From assembly GCF_002008225.1 (NCBI RefSeq), contig NZ_MRDH01000006.1, positions 1 to 64,000 of the forward strand: a DNA stretch of 64,000 nt, read 5' to 3'. This document shows, piece after piece, positions 56,748-64,000 of the stretch. The stretch's first letter is position 1, and every line of letters starts with the position of its first letter. The notes under the pieces are model-generated. The model saw only the letters and a list, made by a program, of their open reading frames with translations. It had not been told where the DNA came from and ran no database searches. The position numbers were made by a program, and so were the translations under genes. Origin of the DNA: Agrobacterium salinitolerans (GTDB taxonomy: Bacteria > Pseudomonadota > Alphaproteobacteria > Rhizobiales > Rhizobiaceae).

Positions 56748-57542
56748 GTGAGCGCCATATTGGGGATTGACGCCGCGTGGACGGCGACCGAGCCGAGCGG
56801 CGTGGCGCTGGTCGTCAAGGACGGCCTTCACTGGCGCCTGCGGGCTGCCGCCTCGTCCTATGATCATTTTCTCGCACTTCTACTGGAAACATCCGCCCGC
56901 ACTGATCGTCCCCGGGGTTCGGTTGCGCAGGCGACAGCGCTTCTGAATGCCGCGGAATCGCTTGCCGGATGCAACGTCAGTCTCATCGCGATTGATATGC
57001 CGCTCTCCAATGCCCCGATCAGGGCCCGCAGAGTGTCGGATAATCGTGTGTCATCGGCTTACGGCGCGCGTTATTGCAGCACCCACACCCCGAATGCACT
57101 GAGGCCGGGCAAGATCAGCGACGATCTCAAGCTCGCATTTGAAAGCGCGGGTTATCCATTGTTGACTAGGGAAATTTCCGGGCGGGGACTGCTCGAGGTC
57201 TATCCACACCCGGCACTGGTCGAATTGACGAAATCCGAGAAGCGGCTTCCCTATAAACACTCGAAAATCGGTAACTACTGGCGATCAGATCCCATTCCTG
57301 TCCGGCGCGCCAAACTCATCGACGTATGGCGTTTCATTGTCGCTCATCTCGATGAGCGTATCGCGGGCGTCGCCGATGCATTGATCGTTCCGCAGGCGAA
57401 TGCTCGCGCCTGGGAGATGAAGGCCTTCGAAGACATGATGGATGCCGTGGTGTGCGCCTGGATCGGCATCTGCGCGCTGGAGGGCGATGCGATACCTTAC
57501 GGCGACGACAGCTCCGCGATCTGGATTCCCTCGGCTGGCTGA
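56748..57542 (+). CDS. DUF429 protein
   Basis: A 264-residue protein with DUF429 landmarks: 'ILGIDAAWTATEPSGVALV' (Asp near residue 8), 'LIAIDMPLSNAPI' (DMPL), 'GRGLLEVYPHPALVEL' (EVYPHP) and a late 'GVADALIVPQANAR...DDMMDAVVCAW' (DA and ExMDA motifs). The pattern of acidic residues resembles an RNase H-like nuclease fold (family knowledge), but activity is undemonstrated. GTG start. Not related to its neighbours in any obvious way. Confidence 0.85.
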   Translation: MSAILGIDAAWTATEPSGVALVVKDGLHWRLRAAASSYDHFLALLLETSARTDRPRGSVAQATALLNAAESLAGCNVSLIAIDMPLSNAPIRARRVSDNRVSSAYGARYCSTHTPNALRPGKISDDLKLAFESAGYPLLTREISGRGLLEVYPHPALVELTKSEKRLPYKHSKIGNYWRSDPIPVRRAKLIDVWRFIVAHLDERIAGVADALIVPQANARAWEMKAFEDMMDAVVCAWIGICALEGDAIPYGDDSSAIWIPSAG

Positions 57543-57564
57543 GCCGCAATCGTCAAATGGAAGG

Positions 57565-57641
57565 TGGCGACCCCTGCAGGACTCGAACCTGCGACCTACT
57601 GCTTAGAAGGCAGTTGCTCTATCCAGTTGAGCTAAGGGGCC
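57565..57641 (-). tRNA. tRNA-Arg (anticodon TCT)
   Basis: Reading the minus strand: acceptor GGCCCCT, D-arm AGCTCAACTGGATAGAGC, anticodon loop CT-TCT-AA, T-arm GGTTCGAGTCC, closing AGGGGTC, discriminator G and encoded CCA. Cloverleaf complete; decodes AGA. Confidence 0.96.
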
Positions 57642-57690
57642 GTTATGCCGGGCAATCGATACTCCGGCAAAAAACTTTGATCGTCGTGTT

Positions 57691-57996
57691 TCAGTGCGTC
57701 CAGGGCTGGGTGCGGTTGAAACGGAAATTGTCGGTGTAGGAAACCACCTTGCGGGTCGCTTCCTTCGGCTGGATGACACGGTATTCGATGCCCTTGCGCT
57801 GTGCATAGGCTTCGGCCTGTTCCTGCGTCTCGAAATTCAGCTTCACCTGCTGCTTCATGTCGGAACTGGAGGTATAGCCCATGATCGGATCGATCTTGCG
57901 CGGAACCTCGGCGTCGAATTCCAGAACCCAGACATTGGTCTTCGCCTTGCCGGATTGCATGGCGGTTTTTGCAGGGCGGTAAATCTTCGCAGACAT
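57691..57996 (-). CDS. NDUFS4-like respiratory complex I accessory subunit
   Basis: A 101-residue protein matching the ETC_C1_NDUFA4/NDUFS4 family: 'IYRPAKTAMQSGKAKTNVWVLEF', 'PIMGYTSSSDMKQQVKLNF', 'ETQEQAEAYAQRKGIEYRV' and a C-terminal 'YTDNFRFNRTQPWTH'. In mitochondria and alphaproteobacteria this is an accessory subunit of NADH:quinone oxidoreductase, a mark of the alphaproteobacterial lineage. ATG 57996 chosen over a longer frame. No other complex I genes in the window. Confidence 0.95.
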   Translation of the reverse strand: MSAKIYRPAKTAMQSGKAKTNVWVLEFDAEVPRKIDPIMGYTSSSDMKQQVKLNFETQEQAEAYAQRKGIEYRVIQPKEATRKVVSYTDNFRFNRTQPWTH

Positions 57997-58262
57997 GTCG
58001 AAACTGCTCCGGTTGGACAGTGGGGCGCAACACCCCGAATTGTTCATCACGTACCTGAATACAATAACCAAATCGTGTCAGGAACGTTGAATTTGAAATG
58101 GACTGACTTCAGGTGAGAGTCAAGACGATTATCCCCCAGCAGCCAGATCGCACTCTGTCGTTTCGATGTTACGTTTTGCTCGCCAAAGCCGAGAGTGAAC
58201 AAAGATGAATTTCCCTGTTGCGCAGTCTGGGTGAACCGTGTATTCCCCAGCCATCGCCTCGG

Positions 58263-58339
<77 letters not shown>

Positions 58340-58392
58340 TTTTAAAGCAAAACATCAGCTTTCCGGCGTAACGTCTTCCAAATAGCTGTGAT

Positions 58393-59535
58393 TTATTCCG
58401 TTGATGGACCGGCCAGGGTGCTTTCTGCCGTGCCGATTGTCATGACATTGCCGCGCCATGCCACCGCGCTGCCGATCCAGCTTCGCGCCCAGACGATGGG
58501 CATGATCATGTCGCGGGCGATCATCGCCGGCAGTGTGTGGAGCGATACCGGCCAGCGGTTTAGGGCCGCGAGCGCAAGTTCCGGCACGTACATGAGGGCG
58601 AGGACGGCAAAGGCGGTTGCGACGAGGTTTAGATCCATCATCGCCGCGGCGGCAAGCGCGAAGAGGAGCGGGGGAAGCGCCCCGGTTAAGATTTCCGGCG
58701 CGAAATATTGCGGGAAGGTCACGCGTCGCAACCGCGCCCAGCGGGTCTGGCGCGACCAGATCTCGCCGGCATGGCGCTGGCCGAGCGGCTGCTCGAACGG
58801 GGCAAAGACCAGATGCACCTTGCGGCCGGCGTTTCGCACCAGCTTCGTCGAAGCGGCGTCCTCGGCGATTTCTGCGGCAAGGGCGCGAATGCCGCCGTGG
58901 TCTTCGAGAAACGGCTTGTTCCACAACATAGATTTGCCCTGCGCGAAACCGATGCCGATCGCTTCCGCCGCATATTGCCAGCGTCCCTGCGAGCCATTCA
59001 GGAAGGCGCATTCCACATTGGCCCAGAAACCGGCCGGACGGGAGCCGAGCGGCGGCGAGCAGACCAGCCCGCTGTCCGGCCGCCAGGCCGACATCATGGT
59101 GGCTATATAGGATTTTGGCATCAGCACGTTCGAATCGGCGAGAATCACCCATTCATGTTTGGCGGCGCGCCAGCCCTTGACGCAATTGTTCAGTTTCGGA
59201 TTGGCGCTGATACGGTCATCGCCAATGAGCAATTGCATGGAAACCGAGGGAAAGGCGGCTTGCGCGGTGCGAACTTCCTCGATCACGGGATCGAATTCAT
59301 CAGCGACGCAAAACAGCAGCTCATAATTGGGCCAGTTGAGTTCGAAGGCGCGCGACAGGGTCAGCGACGTGAAGTTTTCCACACCGCGCAGCGGCACCAC
59401 AAGCGAGACAGCCGGTGTTTGCCGGACAAGATCGTTTTCCGCGTCGGGTCTCGTCAGTCGCCAGCCGGCCAGAACGATGCCGAGAAGATTGAAGCCGAGG
59501 AGCAGAATTGCGCAAAGGGCAAAGACAGTTTCCAT
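58393..59535 (-). CDS. GT21-like ceramide glucosyltransferase (HpnI-type)
   Basis: A 380-residue membrane glycosyltransferase. An N-terminal hydrophobic segment (about 3-26), then a GT-A nucleotide-sugar domain: 'AVSLVVPLRGVENFTSLTLSRAF', 'NPKLNNCVKGWRAAKHEWVILADSNVLMPKSYI' (D-x-D-like region), 'EDHGGIRALAAEIAEDAA' (ED acid motif) and '(Q/R)TRWARLRR' (R/QxxRW-type motif). C-terminal membrane helices end the protein. Agrobacterium is known to carry a glucosylceramide-synthase homologue of this family; acceptor unproven here. ATG 59535 chosen. Confidence 0.85.
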   Translation of the reverse strand: METVFALCAILLLGFNLLGIVLAGWRLTRPDAENDLVRQTPAVSLVVPLRGVENFTSLTLSRAFELNWPNYELLFCVADEFDPVIEEVRTAQAAFPSVSMQLLIGDDRISANPKLNNCVKGWRAAKHEWVILADSNVLMPKSYIATMMSAWRPDSGLVCSPPLGSRPAGFWANVECAFLNGSQGRWQYAAEAIGIGFAQGKSMLWNKPFLEDHGGIRALAAEIAEDAASTKLVRNAGRKVHLVFAPFEQPLGQRHAGEIWSRQTRWARLRRVTFPQYFAPEILTGALPPLLFALAAAAMMDLNLVATAFAVLALMYVPELALAALNRWPVSLHTLPAMIARDMIMPIVWARSWIGSAVAWRGNVMTIGTAESTLAGPSTE

Positions 59536-59693
59536 GCTGGCCAGTTCCACTCCCAAGCTTCGGCGGTCTGCGCGCCAATCGATTCCATGGAATTCGTCTC
59601 TGCCGATTATAACGTTTGCGTGACAGTTACATGTCATCGTCGGCTTGTGGGGAGGCAACGCCGTGCATCAAGGCGCCGCAGAAGCTGCGTGCG

Positions 59694-59722
59694 CAAAAGA
59701 AAAGCCCTCCGCATGGAAGGGC
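59694..59722 (-). terminator. Terminator of the DUF982 gene
   Basis: On the minus strand GCCCTTCC-atgc-GGAGGGC hairpin followed by TTTTCTTTT, about 27 bases past the DUF982 stop. Confidence 0.75.
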
Positions 59723-59748
59723 GCAATCGTCATAACAGTCGATAAATT

Positions 59749-60018
59749 TTAGTGGACGTTCAGGATATGGGCATGACTGCTTGCGACGAGAAACGATTCC
59801 CGTGCTTTCTCGATGTCGCATCTGCCCGCGATGGCATCGAGGCAGTTCCTGCGCGCCTCTTCATATTCCGGCCCGTGTTCCTCGGGCCAGCGGTACATCA
59901 GCATGTCCAGCGCCACCAGCGGGCTGTAGATTTCTACGGCGACGCATAGCGGCAGGTGAATTGCCACCGGTTTCATCCACGAGGCGTGGTGACACGGCTC
60001 TGTTCTGTTAATCAGCAT
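59749..60018 (-). CDS. DUF982 protein
   Basis: An 89-residue protein. The central and C-terminal part 'VALDMLMYRWPEEHGPEYEEARRNCLDAIAGRCDIEKARESFLVASSHAHI' is a good match to DUF982, a small protein family almost confined to Rhizobiales and duplicated in many copies there. Function unknown. GGGAGG lies 8 bases before ATG 60018. Divergent from the BON-like gene, sharing about 210 bases of upstream DNA. Confidence 0.88.
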   Translation of the reverse strand: MLINRTEPCHHASWMKPVAIHLPLCVAVEIYSPLVALDMLMYRWPEEHGPEYEEARRNCLDAIAGRCDIEKARESFLVASSHAHILNVH

Positions 60019-60231
60019 GTCATTTTCCTCCCTGTTTTAGCTGTCTTGGAGGTCGTTCTCTCTCCTATGCGCGAAATGCCCGCCTCACGAAATGGTTCCC
60101 GATCACCAAAAATGTGATCGGTCAGGGGGTTCCAATTTTCCAAGATGAATGGAAGATGAACAAACAGATGAACCGGAGATGAACAAAACCGCCATCAGGG
60201 CGTTGTTATGTCCATAAGAAGGAGAACGCAT

Positions 60232-60480
60232 ATGTTCAATTTGTCAGGCATTCAGGAAAGCTTCTTCGGGGACCGCATGGCCGGCGTATGTCAGGCAATC
60301 ACGTCGGCTCTGGCTTTCGAATCCGGGTTAGAGAAGTCGCGGATTTCGGCAACTGTCGAAAATGATGTGATCTATCTGGAAGGTACGGCCGATTCGGTAG
60401 AGGCGATCGACATCGCCATCAACCTTGCCTCTTCCATTTCCAATTGCCGGATTCTGAGCCATATCGAGCCGGTCTACTGA
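60232..60480 (+). CDS. Small BON-domain-like protein
   Basis: An 82-residue protein. 'ITSALAFESGLEKSRISATVENDVIYLEGTADSVEAIDIAINLASSISN' follows the BON pattern (alpha-beta-beta-alpha-beta, V-x-N-x-V-x-L-x-G). Unlike OsmY-type proteins there is no signal peptide, so it is probably cytosolic. AAGGAG lies 8 bases before the ATG at 60232; a longer frame begins at 60208. Role unknown; BON domains bind lipids or membranes in other proteins. Confidence 0.75.
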   Translation: MFNLSGIQESFFGDRMAGVCQAITSALAFESGLEKSRISATVENDVIYLEGTADSVEAIDIAINLASSISNCRILSHIEPVY

Positions 60481-60540
60481 CCATTGCGCCAGCCGGGCGA
60501 AACCTCGTCCGGCTAATTCTAACGCAATGACGCGGCAATG

Positions 60541-61023
60541 TCATTTCCGGTTGCCGATTTGCGCGCTGCGAACCATATCACCCGGCTTGATGCCATAGCG
60601 CTTCGCAGTGCCTCCATTGAGTTCAAGCACAAATTTTACTGGCCCGCGGGAGCTGATGATTGCCTCCGAATGCGGAACCGCGTTTTCGTGAATATGGGTA
60701 ATACGGCCGTCACGGCCGATAAAAAGCATATCGAGCGGAATAAGCGTATTCCGCATCCACATGGCCACATCACGCGCTTCGCCGAAATCGAACAACATTC
60801 CGTTTTCAAGCGGCATGCTCTTGCGAAACATCAGCCCCTGTTCGCGCTGGGCATTGTTCAGCGCCAGTTCGGCAGTGAAATCGTGGCTCTTTCCCCCGGC
60901 GGTCTCAATCTGCAGCGGTTCGGACGTGAATGTCTGCTGTTGCTGGGCCTGCGCTGCGGCGGCCAGCGTAAAAAAAAGAAGCGCCATAACGGCGCTTTTC
61001 ACCATATGGGGCAGGGCGGACAT
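60541..61023 (-). CDS. Secreted DUF192 protein
   Basis: A 160-residue protein. Signal peptide: 'MVKSAVMALLFFTLAAAAQAQ'. DUF192 core: 'ELALNNAQREQGLMFRKSMPLENGMLFDFGEARDVAMWMRNTLIPLDMLFIG', containing the conserved 'GLM-R---' and 'MWM-NT--PLDM-F' blocks. The family is periplasmic or extracytoplasmic and of unsettled function. ATG 61023 overlaps the cold-shock gene stop by one base (TGATG), so translation is coupled. A longer frame to 61233 covers the cold-shock gene and is rejected. Confidence 0.9.
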   Translation of the reverse strand: MSALPHMVKSAVMALLFFTLAAAAQAQQQQTFTSEPLQIETAGGKSHDFTAELALNNAQREQGLMFRKSMPLENGMLFDFGEARDVAMWMRNTLIPLDMLFIGRDGRITHIHENAVPHSEAIISSRGPVKFVLELNGGTAKRYGIKPGDMVRSAQIGNRK

Positions 61024-61601
61024 CAATGCGACATCCCGATGGAAACCGGGTTGTCGGGGTGGATTTCCGCCGCCATCAGGCCCTTGTCGCCATCGCCGTA
61101 ACGCACCAGCACCACCTGGCCGGGGCGAAGCTCCGTCAGGCCGAAACGGCGCAGCGTTTCCATATGCACGAAAATATCTTCCGTTCCTTCGCCGCGCGTC
61201 AGGAAGCCGAAGCCCTTGGTGCGATTGAACCACTTGACGATGGCGCGCTCCAGCCCGCTGGACGGCGTTACCTGCACATGGGTGCGCACCGGCGGCATCT
61301 GCGAGGGATGGACAGCGGTCGACTGGTCCATGGAGAGAATACGGAACGCCTGAAAACCGCGGTCGCGCCGCTGTATGAGGGCAACGATGCGCGTGCCTTC
61401 AAGAATTGTCTGGTAACCGTCGCGGCGTAGGCAGGAGACGTGCAGCAGCACATCCTGTGTGCCATTGTCGGGCACGATGAAGCCGAAACCCTTGGCGACG
61501 TCGAACCACTTCACCACGCCGGTAATTTCGGTCAGGTCCACGGCATCGCCCGAAAGGTCCTCGACATCGACTATCGTTTTCGATGACATCCTATCAGCCA
61601 T
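61023..61601 (-). CDS. Double cold-shock-domain protein
   Basis: A 192-residue protein with two CSDs. First: 'GVVKWFDVAKGFGFIVPDNGTQDVLLHVSCL' (about 27-90). Second: 'AIVKWFNRTKGFGFLTRGEGTEDIFVHMETL' (about 122-185). Both RNP1-like KGFGF motifs are intact, so both should bind RNA or single-stranded DNA. Tandem-CSD proteins are typical of alphaproteobacteria. The start at 61601 is the better of two ATGs (61601, 61589). It forms an operon with DUF192 through a one-base overlap. Confidence 0.92.
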   Translation of the reverse strand: MADRMSSKTIVDVEDLSGDAVDLTEITGVVKWFDVAKGFGFIVPDNGTQDVLLHVSCLRRDGYQTILEGTRIVALIQRRDRGFQAFRILSMDQSTAVHPSQMPPVRTHVQVTPSSGLERAIVKWFNRTKGFGFLTRGEGTEDIFVHMETLRRFGLTELRPGQVVLVRYGDGDKGLMAAEIHPDNPVSIGMSH

Positions 61602-61793
61602 ATCCTGCCAACCCCTCAATTACGCGCCATACACCGGTCAACTGATTCCTGTGCGCCAGATTAACATCTTGGTAACGGTTTCACGCAAGCCCTAGTTTTT
61701 GATTTACGCAGCTGCTTTTATGTCGCCGTCCTTGTCCGGGGCTTGCCGTCATGCGTTTGACGGCTCCGGACCCGTGTAATGGAGAGGAAGAAA

Positions 61794-62234
61794 ATGCGGT
61801 ATCTGCACACAATGGTTCGCGTCAAAGACCTTGGCGAATCACTGAAATTCTATGTCGATCTGCTCGGCCTTACGGAAATACGCCGAATCGAGAACGAAAA
61901 AGGTCGGTTCACTCTGGTGTTTCTTGCGGCGCGCGATGACATTGCTGCGGCGAAGGAAAACAAGGCTCCCTGCCTAGAACTCACCTATAATTGGGATACC
62001 GAGGATTATACCGGCGGCCGCAACTTCGGCCATCTGGCTTACGAGGTCGACAATATCTACGATTTCTGCGCGCATCTGCAGCAGAACGGCATCGTCATCA
62101 ACCGGCCGCCGCGTGACGGGCACATGGCCTTCGTGCGCTCGCCGGATGGTATTTCGTTCGAGATTTTGCAGAAGGGCGAAAGCCTCGCACCAGCTGAGCC
62201 CTGGATATCTATGCAGAATACCGGTTCCTGGTAG
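61794..62234 (+). CDS. gloA: Lactoylglutathione lyase (glyoxalase I)
   Basis: A 146-residue VOC enzyme that converts the methylglyoxal-glutathione hemithioacetal to S-lactoylglutathione. All four metal ligands appear in place: His5 ('[10 protein letters not shown]'), Glu in '[14 protein letters not shown]', His in '[14 protein letters not shown]' and Glu in '[13 protein letters not shown]'. GAGAGGAAG upstream supports ATG 61794. Preceded by a divergent cold-shock gene. Confidence 0.95.
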   Translation: MRYLHTMVRVKDLGESLKFYVDLLGLTEIRRIENEKGRFTLVFLAARDDIAAAKENKAPCLELTYNWDTEDYTGGRNFGHLAYEVDNIYDFCAHLQQNGIVINRPPRDGHMAFVRSPDGISFEILQKGESLAPAEPWISMQNTGSW

Positions 62235-62390
62235 GGACTTTCCGGTGAGCAGCGGCGTTTTCGGGTGCTCTTGCCTTGTCCCGAGGGGATGAGGCATAGT
62301 CCGCGAATCAAAACGGCCAGTCCCGTTTTGGGGAAGCACACGCGCCCGTTCCCGTGTTGCTGTTGGAAATGCAAGATACGGAGGCCACCC

Positions 62391-63665
62391 ATGAAAACTG
62401 TCGAGAGCGCGAAAGGACGTCTGCTTCGTCAGCGTCTTGTCATCGCGGTTTCACTGTTTGGGCTTTCCGGATGCGTTTCGGCGGTGACCGACGACGAGAT
62501 GGCCGGCACGACCAAAAAGCCGGAAATTTCCACACAACAGAAGCCGCAGACCGCCGCTTCAACTGCGGCGGCCGGCGCGCAACCGGGACATTATGTGGAT
62601 CCGGCCGTGGCGTCGGCGGCTGGAGCGGCCGCGCCGGTCCAGCCTCAGGCAGCGGGCGGCCCGGCGCAGGCCTATGGCGCCGCCCCCGATATCGCCGGGT
62701 TGACGACGCAGCCAACGGCGATCTCGGCAGGTACGGCAAGCATTTATTCGACCGCCTCCGCCGCAGCAGCGCCCGCGGGTGCCGCAGGGGCACCGGGCGC
62801 CGCCGTCGCTACGGGTGTTCCTTCCCAGAGAATCACTCCCGCCGTCAGCAGCGTCTATTCGGCGCCGGTGCAGGCCGCACAGCCGCAACCGGCGGCAGCG
62901 CCGGCTCAGGTCCCGCCAGCCGGACAGGCGTCGGCGGAGCAGCACAGCGAAAATCTTCAGCCGGCTCCCGTACCCCTTCCGCAATCGGCATCTGGACAGC
63001 TCGCGGCGGCTGCCGCGCAACCAGCCGCCAGCGCCGGAGCGACCGGCGAGAAGCAGGGAGCCGATGGGCAGGGCATGACGCTTGCAGCATTTTTTGCCGG
63101 TGCGGCCAAGAAACGTCTGCCGAAAATGATTGAAAGCGGGACTGCGGGCAATACGCAGGTCGCTGCGCTTCCCGGAGCCGCGGACGGGACGATGGGCATT
63201 GCGCTTTCCGGCCGCTCGGTGATGTCCGACGAATTCGACGATGCCCATCTCGATGAAGAGGATGACCAGCCGACAGGCCTGATGAAACTCGCTTCACTCT
63301 CCGGCCTCACCCGCGTCGCCCCGAACGGGCTTTTCCTGCAGACGGACCGTGTCGAAGTCGGCTGTTTCAAGCCGGAACTGGTGCGGATGATCAAGGATGT
63401 GGAGCGCCACTACAACAGACCGGCGATCGTCACCTCGGGTTATCGTCCGCCGAAGGGCATAAGGCGGGGCTCCAAGCACTATACCTGCGATGCCGCCGAT
63501 ATCCAGATCAAGGGCGTCTCCAAATGGGAGCTTGCGACCTATCTGCGTTCCCTGCCGGAACGCGGCGGCGTCGGCACCTATTGCCACACCGAGTCGGTCC
63601 ATATGGACACGGGTGAGCCGAGAGACTGGAACTGGCGTTGCCGCCGTACTGCCGCGCGCAAGTGA
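62391..63665 (+). CDS. Lipoprotein with C-terminal M15-type (DUF882) peptidase domain
   Basis: A 424-residue protein. The N-terminal signal ends in the lipobox 'FGLSGC', so it is anchored by lipid. A long Ala/Pro/Gly/Gln-rich low-complexity region (about 40-230) is probably a flexible periplasmic spacer. The C-terminal M15A domain (about 330-420) contains 'TSGYRPPKGIRRGSKHYTCDAADIQI' (SxHxxxxAxD) and 'TESVHMDTGEPRDWNW' (His). It is likely a zinc D,D- or L,D-peptidase on peptidoglycan. ATG 62391 has GGAGG upstream. Confidence 0.9.
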   Translation: MKTVESAKGRLLRQRLVIAVSLFGLSGCVSAVTDDEMAGTTKKPEISTQQKPQTAASTAAAGAQPGHYVDPAVASAAGAAAPVQPQAAGGPAQAYGAAPDIAGLTTQPTAISAGTASIYSTASAAAAPAGAAGAPGAAVATGVPSQRITPAVSSVYSAPVQAAQPQPAAAPAQVPPAGQASAEQHSENLQPAPVPLPQSASGQLAAAAAQPAASAGATGEKQGADGQGMTLAAFFAGAAKKRLPKMIESGTAGNTQVAALPGAADGTMGIALSGRSVMSDEFDDAHLDEEDDQPTGLMKLASLSGLTRVAPNGLFLQTDRVEVGCFKPELVRMIKDVERHYNRPAIVTSGYRPPKGIRRGSKHYTCDAADIQIKGVSKWELATYLRSLPERGGVGTYCHTESVHMDTGEPRDWNWRCRRTAARK

Positions 63666-63910
63666 TTTCCGGGTTTGGCCCTGAGCCTGAGGAACTATTC
63701 CTAGCGATCGAAAGCGACTGGCCCGGTTTTGCCGGGGTGCTGGTACGTGAGCCGGTGACCTTTGTCGCTGCGGCGGCGCTGAAACCAAGCTTGCGCTGGA
63801 TATCGCTGGCTGCATTGCGAAGACTGCGAGCGAATCTTTTCCGCTCCCATGGGAGTTTGATCACCTTCAGTGATAACTCTTTGTGAAATATCAGGAAATT
63901 GGACTTGAGG
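63666..63910. other. Gap before tRNA-Lys
   Basis: About 245 bases after the M15 lipoprotein gene. ORFs here are short and on both strands without ribosome-binding sites; nothing supported. Confidence 0.4.
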
Positions 63911-63986
63911 TGGTGAGAGCGCAGGGATTCGAACCCTGGACCTACTGATTAAAAGTCAGTTGCTCTACCGGCTGAGCTACGCTCTC
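63911..63986 (-). tRNA. tRNA-Lys (anticodon TTT)
   Basis: Reading the minus strand: acceptor GAGAGCG, D-arm AGCTCAGCCGGTAGAGC, anticodon stem TGACT with loop TT-TTT-AA, T-arm GGGTTCGAATCCC, CGCTCTC, discriminator A and encoded CCA. Complete cloverleaf. Confidence 0.96.
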
Positions 63987-64000
63987 CCGTGTCGGGGCTT

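Overview
The window looks like chromosomal DNA of an alphaproteobacterium of the order Rhizobiales, most likely the Agrobacterium tumefaciens/fabrum complex. This is inferred from high GC, several small DUF1127/DUF982-type proteins, Rhizobiaceae-style palindromic repeats, overlapping RirA- and Irr-type iron operator motifs, and the suf gene order sufS-B-C-D-S-X-A known from that group. It is mostly housekeeping DNA, with one AT-rich islet at about 31.7-33.0 kb and several inserted palindromic repeat elements. I saw no integrase, transposase, CRISPR array, rRNA gene or prophage.

Layout. 0.1-7.8 kb: VOC protein, glutathione S-transferase, isocitrate dehydrogenase (icd), a secreted protein, trmJ-murI, small proteins and LysE/EamA transporters. 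7.9-15.2 kb: a HerA-like ATPase, TerC, ribosomal protein S4, glutaminase, ttcA and tandem inositol-monophosphatase paralogues. 15.2-19.1 kb: a two-hairpin repeat, an MFS exporter, monothiol glutaredoxin, a membrane/hydrolase-like protein and BolA. 19.1-29.8 kb: purine biosynthesis on the minus strand (purB, purC, purS, purQ, purL) with rpe, a PagL-like protein, a MocR regulator and a lipoprotein between them. 30-33 kb: a lone periplasmic binding protein, then the AT-rich islet with an XRE regulator, a palindromic operator, two or three tiny membrane or leader ORFs and a strong small-RNA candidate. 33.2-45 kb: Nudix hydrolase, RhlE helicase, M23 peptidase, DUF455, Bcp, a giant AsmA-like protein, tyrS, anmK, a 67-bp inverted repeat and an alpha/beta hydrolase.

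45.2-52.8 kb: the Fe-S assembly operon sufS2-B-C-D-S1-X-A. Its promoter region carries both a TGA-N9-TCA (RirA/IRO-type) and a TTTAGAA-N3-TTCgAAA (Irr/ICE-type) motif. A 425-bp cassette encoding a GIY-YIG nuclease, bounded by perfect 28-bp inverted repeats, sits between sufB and sufC. A gene-less element of the same architecture lies at 15.23-15.30 kb. I consider this pair the most interesting feature of the window. 53-56.3 kb: a MacAB-like tripartite efflux set. 56.5-64 kb: DUF429, tRNA-Arg, an NDUFS4-like complex I subunit, tRNA-Pro, a GT21 glycosyltransferase, DUF982 and BON-like proteins, a double cold-shock protein coupled to DUF192, glyoxalase I, an M15-type lipoprotein peptidase and tRNA-Lys.

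Functional links: the pur genes form a dispersed but co-oriented pathway; suf, BolA and Grx4 together make a complete Fe-S assembly and trafficking set; AnmK, MurI, M23 and M15 proteins all act on cell-wall metabolism.
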